Assembly (NCBI GenBank): GCA_025355005.1
Contig: JANXLV010000045.1
Coordinates: 1 to 64,000 of the forward strand
Length of the DNA stretch: 64,000 bases
Reading direction: 5' to 3'
DNA from: Myxococcales bacterium
Lineage (GTDB): Bacteria > Myxococcota_A > Polyangia > Polyangiales > Polyangiaceae
Shown here: positions 1 through 8,122 of the stretch, piece after piece
Layout of the letters: each line of letters opens with the position of its first letter
Position numbering within the stretch: the first letter of the stretch is position 1
Notes under the pieces: generated by a model
The model's database searches: none
Told to the model about the DNA's origin: nothing
Seen by the model: only the letters and a program-made list of their open reading frames with translations
Made by a program: the position numbers and the translations under genes

Positions 1-485
1 GCGCCGTCGCGCGCGATCTCGGCGTTGGTCTTGTCGCGGAAGGCCGCGCTCTCGAGCTCGACGTAGTCCTCCGCGAGGCGACGCGCGAGCGTCGGGCGGT
101 CGGTCGCGCCGCGGCCGGTCGTGCCGAACAGGTTCTCGAGTCCCTGGATCTCGGTGACGAGGAGGCCCTTCTGGCGCGCCTTCAGGCGGCTCGTGCGGTC
201 GTCGCGAGGGATGTCCATCACCGGCGCGCCCGGCTTCTTCTGGTCCTCCTTCTTCTTGAGGTCCGCGGGCGGCGCGACGGAGTGGAAGTTCACCTGCGGT
301 GACTTGCCGTGCTTGCCGACGTCGAACTCCTTTGGTCCGCCAGCGGCGCACGCATTGAGCGCGGTCTTGGCCTTCTCGTCGATGCAGACGCCCTGAGCGT
401 GCGCTGTCGCGCTCGTGAGGAGAACGGCACCGGTCACGGCTGCGCCGATGGAGAGAGACGCCACAAAAGAAAGGACGCGTTTCAT
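1..485 (-). CDS. Exported protein, C-terminus cut by window edge (gliding-machinery TPR-like?)
   Basis: Reading on the minus strand from the ATG at 485, an open frame runs off the left edge. It starts with a signal peptide (MKRVLSFVASLSIGAAVTGA, then a cleavage-type TAHAQ), followed by a Cys pair, a Lys/Pro-rich stretch and a helical region containing LLVTEIQGLENLF and ARRLAEDYVELE. The start is well supported: GGAGG lies 7 nt upstream, inside the last codons of the 490-2280 gene, whose stop is 4 nt away, so the two are probably translationally coupled. The RRLAEDYVELE-type segment resembles, from memory, myxobacterial TPR proteins of the AglT/GltE gliding group. That is a hypothesis only, because the TPR part would lie outside the window. 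Confidence 0.7.
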   Translation of the reverse strand, partial: MKRVLSFVASLSIGAAVTGAVLLTSATAHAQGVCIDEKAKTALNACAAGGPKEFDVGKHGKSPQVNFHSVAPPADLKKKEDQKKPGAPVMDIPRDDRTSRLKARQKGLLVTEIQGLENLFGTTGRGATDRPTLARRLAEDYVELESAAFRDKTNAEIARDG

Positions 486-489
486 ATAC

Positions 490-2280
490 CTACCTCCCAC
501 ACTTCGAGGTGATGGTCTGACGATAGAACCCGAGCTCATCGCGCCAGTACTCGCCGTCGAACGGCCAGATGACGTGCTCGTCGTCTGCTTTGACGATGTT
601 GCGCTGGGATTCTTGGACTGACACCTGGCTACCCTGGATGGCCTGGTCCAGCTGGTTACGCTGGGCGGCCGTGATATCGATGAGGATCTTCGCGCTGTCA
701 CGAAGGTGCTCGTTGAGCTCTGCGAGGTTTCGCTCGTAGCGCTCCTTCGCGAGCTGACCGGCGTTACGGACCGCGATGTCGCGGGCGAGCTGGAGCGCGT
801 CCTTGACGTCATTGCCGAGCGGCGAGTTCTGGAAGCTGCCGGGCGCCTTCTTGAAGCGGTTGCCCTCGTCGTCCAGCACCTGCACGTACTGGAGGTGACG
901 GAGGAGCGAGCGGTCGGACAGCGCGTTCTCGACGACGGTCTTCGTGCGCGGCGGAAGATCCGCCTTGCCGTCACGAACGTCCTTCAAGAACTTGTAGAAC
1001 GGCTCTTCCTGGTTCTCGCCCTTGAACTTGCCGAGCACCTTGTTGAGCTCGTCGTAGAGCGGCTGGTAGCGCTGCTGGAACTTCGCGACGATGATCGTCG
1101 CGTCCTCGTACTGGCAGTTCGAGAAGTAGATGACCGCCTTCAGGATCTCCGCTTCCGGGTAGTACGAGTTCGGGAAGTACGGCGCCTGGATCGTGTGGAT
1201 GTTGCCGAGCGAGTGCGCGTAGTCACCGGCCATGAAGTAGGCCCACGACTCCTCGAAGAGACCGTCGAGCCAGTACTCCGACGCGACGTCGACCTTGTTC
1301 CAGTAGATGACGGCCTGCGAGAGGTGGTCCTGGCTGATCTTCGGAGCGCCCGAGGCCTCGTCGATGGAGACGGACTTCGAGTACATCGTGCGGGCGATGG
1401 AGAGGAGCGCGAGATCGCGCATGCGGCCCTCGTCCTCGAGCCCTTCGACGCCCTCTTCGATCGCGCCGACGATGCGGCGGAACGACTCGACCGCGGGCAC
1501 GCTCTTGCGGAGCTGCACGTTCGAGATGCCGCTGAAGAACTGCGCCTTGATGTAGTACTTCGACTCGCGCGCGACCTTGCCGAACAGGCGGAGCGCCTCC
1601 TCGTACTGGCGGTTCTTGTACTTGTAGCGACCGAGCAGATAGTTGAGGTGCCAGAAGAGCTCGCGCTGGTTCGAGTTGTCGAACTTGCTGACCTGCGCAT
1701 CGCTGTACTTGCCGACGCGCTCGACGATGTCGGCGGGCTCCGGCAAGTCCGTCGCGAGCTTCGACAGCCACAGCAAGGTCTCGTTGAACTTGAGGTGGTT
1801 CGGCTTGTCCGCGATCTCGGAGAAGATGCCGTACGCAGCCTGGTAGAACTTCAAGCGGTAGAGCGCGATCGCGAGGTGGTATTGCGCGAGCTGCTTGTTG
1901 CCTTCGTCGTCGCCGGTCTCACCCTTGTACACGCGGTAGAGCGCGAGCGACGCGTCCGCCCACTTCTCGCCGTCGAAGAGGCGCTTCGCCTGCGCGGCCT
2001 GCTCCGTCATCTGTCCGGCTTGCGGAGGCGGCGCGTTGTCCGTCGCCTTCGCGGCTCCTCCACCACCACCAGCGGGGGGCGTGTTCGGATCATCGATCTC
2101 GATGTCCGCACCACCACCACCCGTGGGCGGCTTCGCGCCACCCTTCGGCGGCTTCGCTGGCTGGCCCGCGGTTGGTTTCTTTGGCTTCTGTGCCTGCGCC
2201 GGATTGGCAGCGAGCGCGATCGCAAGAACCGGCGCCAGAAAAAGGGAGCGGGCGCGGGCCTTTTCGAGAAGCTTTCGCAT
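490..2280 (-). CDS. Exported TPR protein with Pro/Gly-rich linker (GltC-like candidate)
   Basis: About 596 aa. I use the ATG at 2280 because it has GAGGAAA 6 nt upstream and begins a clean signal peptide (MRKLLEKARARSLFLAPVLA, ending NPAQAQ); the longer frame starts 54 nt earlier. After the signal comes a low-complexity Lys/Pro/Gly linker with the acidic motif ADIEIDDPN, then TPR-like helices from about residue 95 to 330 (YHLAIALYRLKFYQAAYGIF, LLGRYKYKNRQYEEALRLFG) and a long helical C-terminus. Likely periplasmic or outer-membrane associated scaffold. The same DIEIDDPN motif occurs in the barrel protein at 9913-10956. In Myxococcus the Glt gliding complex combines a TPR protein (GltC) with paired barrels (GltA, GltB); this gene may be the GltC counterpart, but the name is not proven. 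Confidence 0.8.
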   Translation of the reverse strand: MRKLLEKARARSLFLAPVLAIALAANPAQAQKPKKPTAGQPAKPPKGGAKPPTGGGGADIEIDDPNTPPAGGGGGAAKATDNAPPPQAGQMTEQAAQAKRLFDGEKWADASLALYRVYKGETGDDEGNKQLAQYHLAIALYRLKFYQAAYGIFSEIADKPNHLKFNETLLWLSKLATDLPEPADIVERVGKYSDAQVSKFDNSNQRELFWHLNYLLGRYKYKNRQYEEALRLFGKVARESKYYIKAQFFSGISNVQLRKSVPAVESFRRIVGAIEEGVEGLEDEGRMRDLALLSIARTMYSKSVSIDEASGAPKISQDHLSQAVIYWNKVDVASEYWLDGLFEESWAYFMAGDYAHSLGNIHTIQAPYFPNSYYPEAEILKAVIYFSNCQYEDATIIVAKFQQRYQPLYDELNKVLGKFKGENQEEPFYKFLKDVRDGKADLPPRTKTVVENALSDRSLLRHLQYVQVLDDEGNRFKKAPGSFQNSPLGNDVKDALQLARDIAVRNAGQLAKERYERNLAELNEHLRDSAKILIDITAAQRNQLDQAIQGSQVSVQESQRNIVKADDEHVIWPFDGEYWRDELGFYRQTITSKCGR

Positions 2281-2722
2281 CGTCGTTTCCTCGGGGAAAA
2301 TTCGGGGGGTTGCCAGAACGGAGGTCAAAAACACGTGTCAGAAACGGACGGCCAAAACGTGAACGATGTTGGCCAGATACTAAGAATCGCGGCGGCGATG
2401 CTATTGAGACCGTCGGGGAACGTCAAGGGCTAGCCCCCGTCTCACAAGCGTTTTTCCGGGTGTAGCGCGGCTCTGCGAGCCGCCTTCCGCCACATGCAAC
2501 GCCACATGCAACGAATCGGCGATGAATGGAACCCGCTCAGGCCATGGTCCTTGGTGTGGCGCGGGGTCTGCGAAGAAGCCCGTCTCAAGAGCGCGACGCT
2601 TGCGACGCGCGTCTCACACCGTCTCCGCCCCAGATCGCGAGCGCCTTTCGCTTGACGCCTTTCACTTCAACGGTTTAGGTTTCCCGCGGCACCGCATTCT
2701 AACTGCGTAGGAGTGCTCGTTC
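2281..2722. other. Divergent intergenic region, 442 bp, with a 12-bp tandem pair
   Basis: This is the only stretch over 300 bp without a gene. It separates the minus-strand TPR operon from the plus-strand lipoprotein gene. It carries the minus-strand promoter at 2398-2426, a perfect two-copy tandem of GCCACATGCAAC at 2489-2512, and a weak plus-strand promoter candidate (TTGACG at 2652-2657, then TTTAGG about 16 nt later) that could serve the gene at 2723. I see no RNA gene or small ORF with a convincing ribosome binding site. Confidence 0.5.
2398..2426 (-). promoter_or_regulatory. Sigma70-type promoter for the 490-2280 operon
   Basis: On the minus strand, TTGACG (2426-2421), a spacer of exactly 17 nt and TAGCAT (2403-2398) match the -35/-10 consensus at 5/6 and 4/6. 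The predicted transcription start near 2391 leaves a leader of about 110 nt before the ATG at 2280. It points toward the TPR-protein gene and the coupled gene at the window edge. Confidence 0.5.
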
Positions 2723-3340
2723 ATGATGAATCGTTCGCTGTCGAGTGCAGGCGCCCTTGGGATCCTTGCAGTTGCGTCCCTGGTGATGGTCGCGGTGTTC
2801 CCGGGATGCGGGAGCACCGGCATCGGTGACCCGTGCACTCCGGAGCAGGAGTACAACACCGACTTCAACGGCTTCGACTACAAGCAGGTCAGCGTCGAGT
2901 CGAAGAGCTTCCAGTGCCAGACGCGTCTGTGCCTCGTGAATCACTTCCAGGGCCGCGTGTCGTGCGCCTACGGACAGGACGCCACGGGCGCCGCGCTCTC
3001 GGGTGACAAGGCGTGCAAGGTCCCCGGAACGGACTCGAACGTCTCTGGCAACCCGACCGACAAGAACACGCTCGCCGCGGTCCAGCCGCAGTGCACCGAC
3101 CGCACGTCCGACAAGGCCGTGTACTGCTCGTGCCGCTGCCAGAACGTCGACGGCAAGACGGATGACGGCGCCGTGTACTGCGCGTGCCCGGATGGCTTCA
3201 AGTGCAACCAGCTCGTCGCCGCGACCGGCATCGGCAACGAAGGTCTCACGGGCGGCTACTGCGTGAAGAACGGCACTGCCTACAACGCGAGCAAGGTCTG
3301 CGACTCGATCTGCGACTCGAACACGCACAAGTGTAACTGA
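2723..3340 (+). CDS. Cys-rich secreted lipoprotein, unknown function
   Basis: 205 aa. AGGAG at 2709-2713 lies 9 nt before the ATG and fixes the start. The N-terminus is a hydrophobic signal peptide ending in a lipobox-like VFPGC, so the mature protein is probably lipid-anchored at Cys29. The mature part is very Cys-rich for a bacterial protein, with clusters such as YCSCRCQ, YCACPDGFKC and VCDSICDS. The spacing resembles disulfide-rich, EGF-like modules, but no named domain is certain. It stands 29 nt before the yraN gene and may be co-transcribed with it. The function is not recognised. Confidence 0.8.
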   Translation: MMNRSLSSAGALGILAVASLVMVAVFPGCGSTGIGDPCTPEQEYNTDFNGFDYKQVSVESKSFQCQTRLCLVNHFQGRVSCAYGQDATGAALSGDKACKVPGTDSNVSGNPTDKNTLAAVQPQCTDRTSDKAVYCSCRCQNVDGKTDDGAVYCACPDGFKCNQLVAATGIGNEGLTGGYCVKNGTAYNASKVCDSICDSNTHKCN

Positions 3341-3369
3341 CCGGCGATCACGAGCCGGGCTTCAGGGGC

Positions 3370-3741
3370 ATGGGCGACAAGAGGCATGAGCGTGGGCGCG
3401 CGGCCGAGCAGGCCGTTTGCGACTACCTCGCAGTTCGCGGCTTCCGCGTGACCGCGCGGAATCGCCGGCTCGGGCCGCTGGAGATCGACATCATCGCGGA
3501 GAAGGGCCCTCTGCTCGTGGTCGTGGAGGTGCGCACGCGCGCGGCCTCCTCCTACGACACAGGGCTCTCGTCGATCAGGGCCGAGAAGCGGCGCAATCTG
3601 CTCCGCGCGACGCGGCGGCTCTGGAGCTCCGAGCTGCGAACGCGACGCGAGATCGAACGCGTGAGAATAGACGTGGCCGCCGTCACCATGAACGAGAACG
3701 GCGTCACGATCACGTACGTAGAAGGCGCGATCGTCGGCTAG
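3370..3741 (+). CDS. yraN: YraN family protein (UPF0102)
   Basis: 123 aa, the usual length for the family. YraN proteins have a restriction-endonuclease-like fold; their cellular role is unsettled. Family features are visible in order: the N-terminal GRAAEQAVCDYLAVRGF helix, NRRLGPLEIDII with the acidic active-site-type Asp/Glu, and VVVEVRTR, equivalent to the usual VEVKxR. The start ATG gives the expected MGDKRHERGRAAE N-terminus. In many bacteria yraN lies beside rsmI or rnhB; here its neighbours are lipoprotein genes. Confidence 0.9.
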   Translation: MGDKRHERGRAAEQAVCDYLAVRGFRVTARNRRLGPLEIDIIAEKGPLLVVVEVRTRAASSYDTGLSSIRAEKRRNLLRATRRLWSSELRTRREIERVRIDVAAVTMNENGVTITYVEGAIVG

Positions 3742-3772
3742 GGCTTACGTCCGTCGGCTCTGGTGGTGCTAC

Positions 3773-4618
3773 ATGCAGGGGATGACCAAGGCGACACGGC
3801 GCTCGCTCGCTACCACCCTCTGCGCGCTTGCCATCGCTTGCGGATCGAGGAGCACGCAAAGCGTGGACGACGCGGGTGTCGTCGTGGATGCGGGTCACGT
3901 CGTGGATGCGACGCCGGAGGCCGCAGTGGAGACGCCCGACGCGGACACGTGCCTGCCGCATCGTCCGCCGATCATGGCGGCGACGAGCGTCACCATCGCA
4001 TTGCATGGCGTGAACTTCGGTGACCATTTCCCCGACGGCGGGCTCTACGCGAACGAATGGATGGACCTCGGGTACAACCTCGACGGGCTCTGCACCCACA
4101 CCACCGATACGAACGTGTGCACGCCTGCGCAGAATGGCTCCCGCGTCGTGCAGCTGGATGGCGTGAATGGCACGGACAACGCGTTCGGCCACGTGGTGCT
4201 CGCGCCCATCAAGCAGCTCGTCTCGCCGACCTTCTTCGCGACATCGGCGGTGTTCGTCGACATCACCGACGGCAAAGGCATTATCTACATCGGCGGCGCT
4301 CAGCAGGGTCTTTCGATCCCCGTGGCAGAGGCCGCCGTGTCCAGCTCCGCCGGTGGAGGCGGAACGTTCTCGGGCATCATCCAGACTGCGGCGTTCATCG
4401 AGGAGGTGCGCGCCACCGCGGGGCGCGTGAACGGCAACCTGTGCACGGGCATGGGGATCGACGAGCTGCTCACGACGATGCTGCAGTCATCGGATATCGG
4501 CGCGGACGGCGCCCAGATCGTGGGGGCCGCCTGCAGTGGGATCTCGATCGGGCTGACGTTCGTGACGTCGGAGGCTGGGTCGCCACCGAGCCCGCTACCG
4601 AATCCGTGTAGTCAGTAG
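3773..4618 (+). CDS. Secreted lipoprotein, unknown function
   Basis: Up to 281 aa; an ATG 12 nt further in (3785, MTKATRRSLATTLCALAIAC) is an equally good start. The signal peptide ends in LAIAC, a lipobox. A flexible Val/Asp/Ala-rich linker (VDDAGVVVDAGHVVDATPEA) typical of myxobacterial surface lipoproteins follows. The remaining 230 residues look like a beta-rich globular domain with a few Cys (CTHTTDTNVC, NLCTGMG, GAACSG). No family is recognised. The stop at 4616-4618 runs directly into a hexanucleotide repeat tract. Confidence 0.75.
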   Translation: MQGMTKATRRSLATTLCALAIACGSRSTQSVDDAGVVVDAGHVVDATPEAAVETPDADTCLPHRPPIMAATSVTIALHGVNFGDHFPDGGLYANEWMDLGYNLDGLCTHTTDTNVCTPAQNGSRVVQLDGVNGTDNAFGHVVLAPIKQLVSPTFFATSAVFVDITDGKGIIYIGGAQQGLSIPVAEAAVSSSAGGGGTFSGIIQTAAFIEEVRATAGRVNGNLCTGMGIDELLTTMLQSSDIGADGAQIVGAACSGISIGLTFVTSEAGSPPSPLPNPCSQ

Positions 4619-4620
4619 CC

Positions 4621-4698
4621 TAGACCTAGACCTAGACCTAGACCTCGACCTCGACCCCGACCTCGACCTCGACCTCGACCTCGACCTCGACCCCGACC
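4621..4698 (+). repeat. Hexanucleotide microsatellite (TAGACC/TCGACC), 13 units
   Basis: Four units of TAGACC are followed by nine units of TCGACC or CCGACC without interruption, beginning 3 nt after the stop codon of the preceding lipoprotein gene. The same unit in inverse orientation to its gene occurs at 41649-41707. It lies outside any supported gene, in the leader region of the small secreted protein at 4755. Confidence 0.9.
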
Positions 4699-4754
4699 TC
4701 CACGACCGTTCACGTTCACCGGGAGAGGTGCTAGTGGCTGGGTACGAGGTCGGG

Positions 4755-5117
4755 ATGTCGTTGCGGGGGTTGTGCATTGCTGGAGTGTTGGCGGCTGTGA
4801 CGACCGTGTCGGTCGCTTCTGCTTCCGCTTCCATTTCCCCTCGGCACGGGCGTTTTCCGATGCCGGCTGCGGAGTATTCACACAAGGTCGACGAGCGCGT
4901 GCTGCACGCTCGCGAGCGGATGGAGACTCGCATCGTCCGGCGCAAGCTGTCTTCGGAGCGAGCACGCGAGGTGCGCGGCCGGTTCGAGATGAGCGTGAGC
5001 GAGGTCAAGAAGGTCCTCGCGGACGCCGCATCGGACGGCGTGATCACGCGCGAAGAATGGCGCCGCGTCAACCAGAGCACTCGGACGCTATCGAGAGCAG
5101 CTGCCCGCGCGCGCTAG
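4755..5117 (+). CDS. Small secreted protein with one EF-hand-like loop
   Basis: 120 aa from the ATG at 4755, preferred over a GTG at 4728 because it directly begins a signal peptide (MSLRGLCIAGVLAAVTTVSV, then ASASAS) and has GAGG a few bases upstream. The mature part is helical and basic/acidic (HKVDERVLHARERMETRIVR). It ends with DAASDGVITREE, which fits a 12-residue EF-hand loop at positions 1 (D), 5 (D), 6 (G), 8 (I) and 12 (E) but has Ala at position 3. Calcium binding is therefore possible but unproven. Function unknown. Confidence 0.65.
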   Translation: MSLRGLCIAGVLAAVTTVSVASASASISPRHGRFPMPAAEYSHKVDERVLHARERMETRIVRRKLSSERAREVRGRFEMSVSEVKKVLADAASDGVITREEWRRVNQSTRTLSRAAARAR

Positions 5118-5197
5118 TGTGACCACAAAAAGCTTGCGCAGTCCCGTTGCGCTAGTAAGTTCCCGTCGTGCCTTCGCCCGTCTGGTCGAAGACTCTT

Positions 5198-5270
5198 GTG
5201 GCCGTAGCTCAGTTGGTAGAGCGCCGGACTGTGGCTCCGGCTGTCGCGGGTTCAAACCCCGTCGGTCACC
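5198..5270 (+). tRNA. tRNA-His (anticodon GTG)
   Basis: A complete cloverleaf can be folded: acceptor GTGGCCG with CGGTCAC, D-arm GCTC/GAGC, anticodon stem CCGGA/TCCGG with anticodon GTG at 5231-5233, and T-arm GCGGG-TTCAAAC-CCCGT. C73 is present at 5270. The CCA end is not encoded (CTA follows). The base before the acceptor stem, 5197, is T rather than the G-1 usually encoded in bacterial tRNA-His genes. The 3' end lies 14 nt from the convergent deacetylase gene. Confidence 0.95.
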
Positions 5271-5284
5271 CTACTTCTCCAGAA

Positions 5285-6316
5285 CTAGAGCGCCTGCGCC
5301 CAGGCGCGGCGCGCGGTCGCTTCGGCGCGATCGAGATCGTCGTGGTCGACCTCGCGCAGGATCTCCTCCGCGTCGTGGTTGACCATGCCGTGGATCGCCG
5401 AGAGCAGACCGCCTTCGAGCGCGACCAGATCGTAGCCGCCCTCGAGGACCATGCCGATGCGTCCTTCCGAGTGCTTGTCCGCGACGTTCCGGAGCGCGCG
5501 TGATATCCACCCGAAAGCGGCTGCGCCGAGCGTCATCTCCGCGAGCGGATCGCGCAGGCTCGCATCGAAGCCCGCGCTGACCAGGATGATGCTCGGCGCG
5601 AACGCGTCCAGCACGGGAAGGATCACGCGCTCGAACGCGCCGCGATACACCGCGTCGCCGCCGCCCGCGGTCATGGGGACGTTGAGCGTGAAGCCCTTGC
5701 CCTCACCGGTGCCCGTCTCGTCGAGCGCGCCGGTGCCTGGGTAGAAAGGAAACTGGTGGGTGGAGACGTAGAGGACACCGGGATCCGCATAGAACATCTC
5801 CTGCGTTCCGTTGCCGTGGTGCACGTCGAAGTCCACGATCGCTACACGTGGCAGACCGAGCGCGCGTGCCTCAGCAGCGGCGACAGCCACGTTGTTGAAG
5901 AGGCAGAAGCCCATGGCCTGCGACTCGCGCGCATGATGACCCGGCGGCCTGACCAGCGCGACGCCACGCTTCACTGGGCCGCTGACGATCTGCGCGACCA
6001 TCGCTGCGACGCTGCCAGCGGCGAGGCGCGCGACCTCGATGCTCGACTCGTTCACGTAGGTGTCCGGGTCGATGTAGCCCTTCTTACCGTTCATCCGCTC
6101 GAGCTCGGCCAGGTAGGAGGCGCTGTGCACGCGGACCAGCGCGTCGTCCGTGGCCCGGCTGGGCGCGATCGCGGTCCACGCAACGTTCGCGCGGGCGACC
6201 GCCGCCCGTGCGGCGATGAGCCGCTCCGGACGCTCTGGATGGTAGGCCGGCGGCGCGTGGTCCGAAAATCGAGGGTCATCGACGAGGAGCGCGGCCTCGG
6301 CGGCGGGAGACGACAT
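5285..6316 (-). CDS. Histone deacetylase family (arginase/deacetylase fold) zinc hydrolase
   Basis: 343 aa from the ATG at 6316 (MSSPAAEAALL). The frame stays open far upstream but the upstream part has no family match. Class II HDAC/acetylpolyamine amidohydrolase features are complete: HPERPERL near 26-33, RPPGHHA at 123-129 with the tandem His, VDFDVHHGNGTQ at 161-172 with zinc ligands Asp164 and His166, SAGFDA with Asp251, and EGGYDL with the catalytic Tyr. It should be a cytoplasmic metal-dependent amidohydrolase acting on acetylated lysine, polyamine or a related small molecule; the substrate cannot be read from the sequence. It converges on tRNA-His and diverges from the sensor gene at 6566. 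Confidence 0.92.
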   Translation of the reverse strand: MSSPAAEAALLVDDPRFSDHAPPAYHPERPERLIAARAAVARANVAWTAIAPSRATDDALVRVHSASYLAELERMNGKKGYIDPDTYVNESSIEVARLAAGSVAAMVAQIVSGPVKRGVALVRPPGHHARESQAMGFCLFNNVAVAAAEARALGLPRVAIVDFDVHHGNGTQEMFYADPGVLYVSTHQFPFYPGTGALDETGTGEGKGFTLNVPMTAGGGDAVYRGAFERVILPVLDAFAPSIILVSAGFDASLRDPLAEMTLGAAAFGWISRALRNVADKHSEGRIGMVLEGGYDLVALEGGLLSAIHGMVNHDAEEILREVDHDDLDRAEATARRAWAQAL

Positions 6317-6565
6317 GTCTTTCCACCATACGCGGCAGCACGCGGCGCGGGAAGGGGGAGCGGACTCCGAATCGCGACATCTGGTACGTGCACGCGCAAC
6401 GCGGAACACCCGCAATGCGTTGTTGCCGCGCGAAAGCGGGCGGTGATAGCTTGGGCGTGCTCGGCGCATGCGCGCCCTGGGCGAAACGTGGCTGGTCTCA
6501 GTTCTGAGCCTGGCCCAACCTGCGGCACACGGGGACGTGGCCGCGCAGTCGGAGGCGTTCGGGGA

Positions 6566-7993
6566 ATGCGAAACAAGATCATCGCAGTCAATGCGGTCAT
6601 CGTCCTGATCACGGGGCTCCTTGCCTTCGCGATCGTGAGGCAGACGTTGGTGACCGCCGCGTCGAACCCCGCAGCGCTCACCGAGCGCGCCAAACGTGAT
6701 GCCCAGAGCGCAGCTGCGAAGCTCCAGCTCGACGGCCTTCGCGCCGAGCGCTGGCTTGCCGGCAAGGCCCAGGAGCCCGCCGCAGCGGACGCGCTCACGC
6801 GCTCCACTGCAAACGCGCGCGCCGATGCGGCCGTCGCGCTCGCGGACCGCGTACTGTCTGCGGCCAAGCAGACGTTCTCCGGAAACCCGCCGTCGCTCGT
6901 CATGGTGATCGACGCGCAAGGGAAGGCCGTCGGCCAGAACGGCTCGGCGCTCTCCGCCGGTCAGGACGTCGCTGCGGCGCACCCGCTCCTCAAGGAGACC
7001 ATCACGAAGGGCCAGTCTGGCTCTGACGTGTGGGTCAGCCAGACGGGCCAGTACATGGTCGCGTACGTCCAGGTGACGAACGACTCGAAGCCGGTCGGCG
7101 CGCTGGTCATGGGCGTTCCGCTCGGTGACGAGCTCGGCGTTGGCGAGAACAACACGGGCCGCGGCGTCATGCTCGCGATCGCAAACGGCGCGGATGTGTC
7201 GCTTGCCGCAAGCTCGATCGGTGCAACCGACGACCTGAAGGCCGCCGCGAACGCCACGCTGAAGGCGGAGCTCAAGACCGCGCTCTCCAGCGGCCACGTG
7301 GAGACGGCGCAGTCCGGGGACGTGTTCCTCGCGGCAGCGCCCCTCGACAACTTCGGCGATGGCAAGCACGCGGCGGTCATCGTCGCGTCGCCCACCACGC
7401 TGCTCGCGGATGCCAAGAACATCCCGCTCTATGTGCTCATGTCGTCGCTCCTCGGGCTCATCCTCGTCGTCATCGGCGGCTGGTTCCTCGGCGACTACAT
7501 CTCGAAGCCCATCGGCGTTCTCGAGGAGGGCCTCCTGGCTATTCTCAACGGTCAAACCGACAAGCGCTTCGAGCTCGAGCACCCGGATCTCGGCGGCCTC
7601 GGCTTCCGGATCGATCAGCTCTTGAATCAGCTGATGGGCATCGAGGAAGACACCACGGACGATCAGGGCCGCGTCTCCAAGGCGCCGTCCGCGGCGAACT
7701 TCTCCGACGCCATGTCCGTCGACAAGAGCGGCACCGCAGGCAGCGGCGAGTCCGTCGATGCATCTGCGCTGAAGCAGGAGGCCGCGGACGCCTACTACGG
7801 GCGCATCTTCGCGGAGTACATCGCCGCGAAGAAGGGCCTCGGCGAGGCAACGGAGCACATCACCCCGGACACCTTCAAGACGCGCATCCAGGGCATGGAG
7901 CAGGACGCGCACCAGAAGCATGGGCGTCCGGTTCGCTACAAGGTCCAGACAGTCGACGGGCAGGTAAACTTCCTGGCCGTCCCGCTGCCTTGA
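6566..7993 (+). CDS. Membrane sensor-like protein with periplasmic domain and HAMP-type region
   Basis: 475 aa from ATG 6566 (MRNKIIAVNAVIVLITGLLA); the frame is open upstream but those codons overlap the divergent gene. One N-terminal membrane helix, a periplasmic Cache/dCache-like region of about 270 residues (VMVIDAQGKAVGQNG is typical), then a second helix (IPLYVLMSSLLGLILVVIGG) and a HAMP-like segment beginning SKPIGVLEEGLL. Unlike a chemoreceptor it has no methyl-accepting signalling hairpin. It ends in a compact domain with ADAYYGRIFAEYIAAKKGLGE and FLAVPLP, which I remember from uncharacterised myxobacterial proteins. Probably a ligand-sensing membrane protein acting through a partner; function unknown. 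Confidence 0.8.
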   Translation: MRNKIIAVNAVIVLITGLLAFAIVRQTLVTAASNPAALTERAKRDAQSAAAKLQLDGLRAERWLAGKAQEPAAADALTRSTANARADAAVALADRVLSAAKQTFSGNPPSLVMVIDAQGKAVGQNGSALSAGQDVAAAHPLLKETITKGQSGSDVWVSQTGQYMVAYVQVTNDSKPVGALVMGVPLGDELGVGENNTGRGVMLAIANGADVSLAASSIGATDDLKAAANATLKAELKTALSSGHVETAQSGDVFLAAAPLDNFGDGKHAAVIVASPTTLLADAKNIPLYVLMSSLLGLILVVIGGWFLGDYISKPIGVLEEGLLAILNGQTDKRFELEHPDLGGLGFRIDQLLNQLMGIEEDTTDDQGRVSKAPSAANFSDAMSVDKSGTAGSGESVDASALKQEAADAYYGRIFAEYIAAKKGLGEATEHITPDTFKTRIQGMEQDAHQKHGRPVRYKVQTVDGQVNFLAVPLP

Positions 7994-8082
7994 CGAGTTG
8001 CTTCTGGCAATTGACCCACGCCACTTCGTGAGCACATTCATAGACTCGCTGAGCGACCAGCGGGAGCGAAATAACTAGGAGA

Positions 8083-8112
8083 ATGCAGAGCGACCGCAGG
8101 GAGCGGCTGCAT
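8083..8112 (+). terminator. GC-rich hairpin between sensor and HEAT genes
   Basis: ATGCAG (8083-8088) pairs with CTGCAT (8107-8112), and an inner CCGC/GCGG stem closes over AGGGA. There is no clear run of T after it, so it could be a weak terminator, an attenuator or only a structured leader for the gene starting at 8123. Confidence 0.3.
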
Positions 8113-8122
8113 TTGGTATCCC

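Noticed and set aside
706-2433. 575-aa plus-strand open frame
   Set aside because: Antisense to the TPR-protein gene; the translation is Val/Leu/Arg/Glu-rich (RRVLEAAGRLLE type) without a signal or family feature, as high-GC mirror frames usually are.
4621-4698. Possible CRISPR array
   Set aside because: The units are directly contiguous hexamers with no spacers; it is a microsatellite.
5131-5160. Promoter for tRNA-His (TTGCGC and TAGTAA)
   Set aside because: The spacer is only 13 nt, too short for a sigma70 promoter; no better pair was found.
6317-8041. Upstream extension of the deacetylase-family frame
   Set aside because: The open frame continues to 8041 but it is antisense to the sensor gene, and the HDAC domain begins cleanly at 6316.
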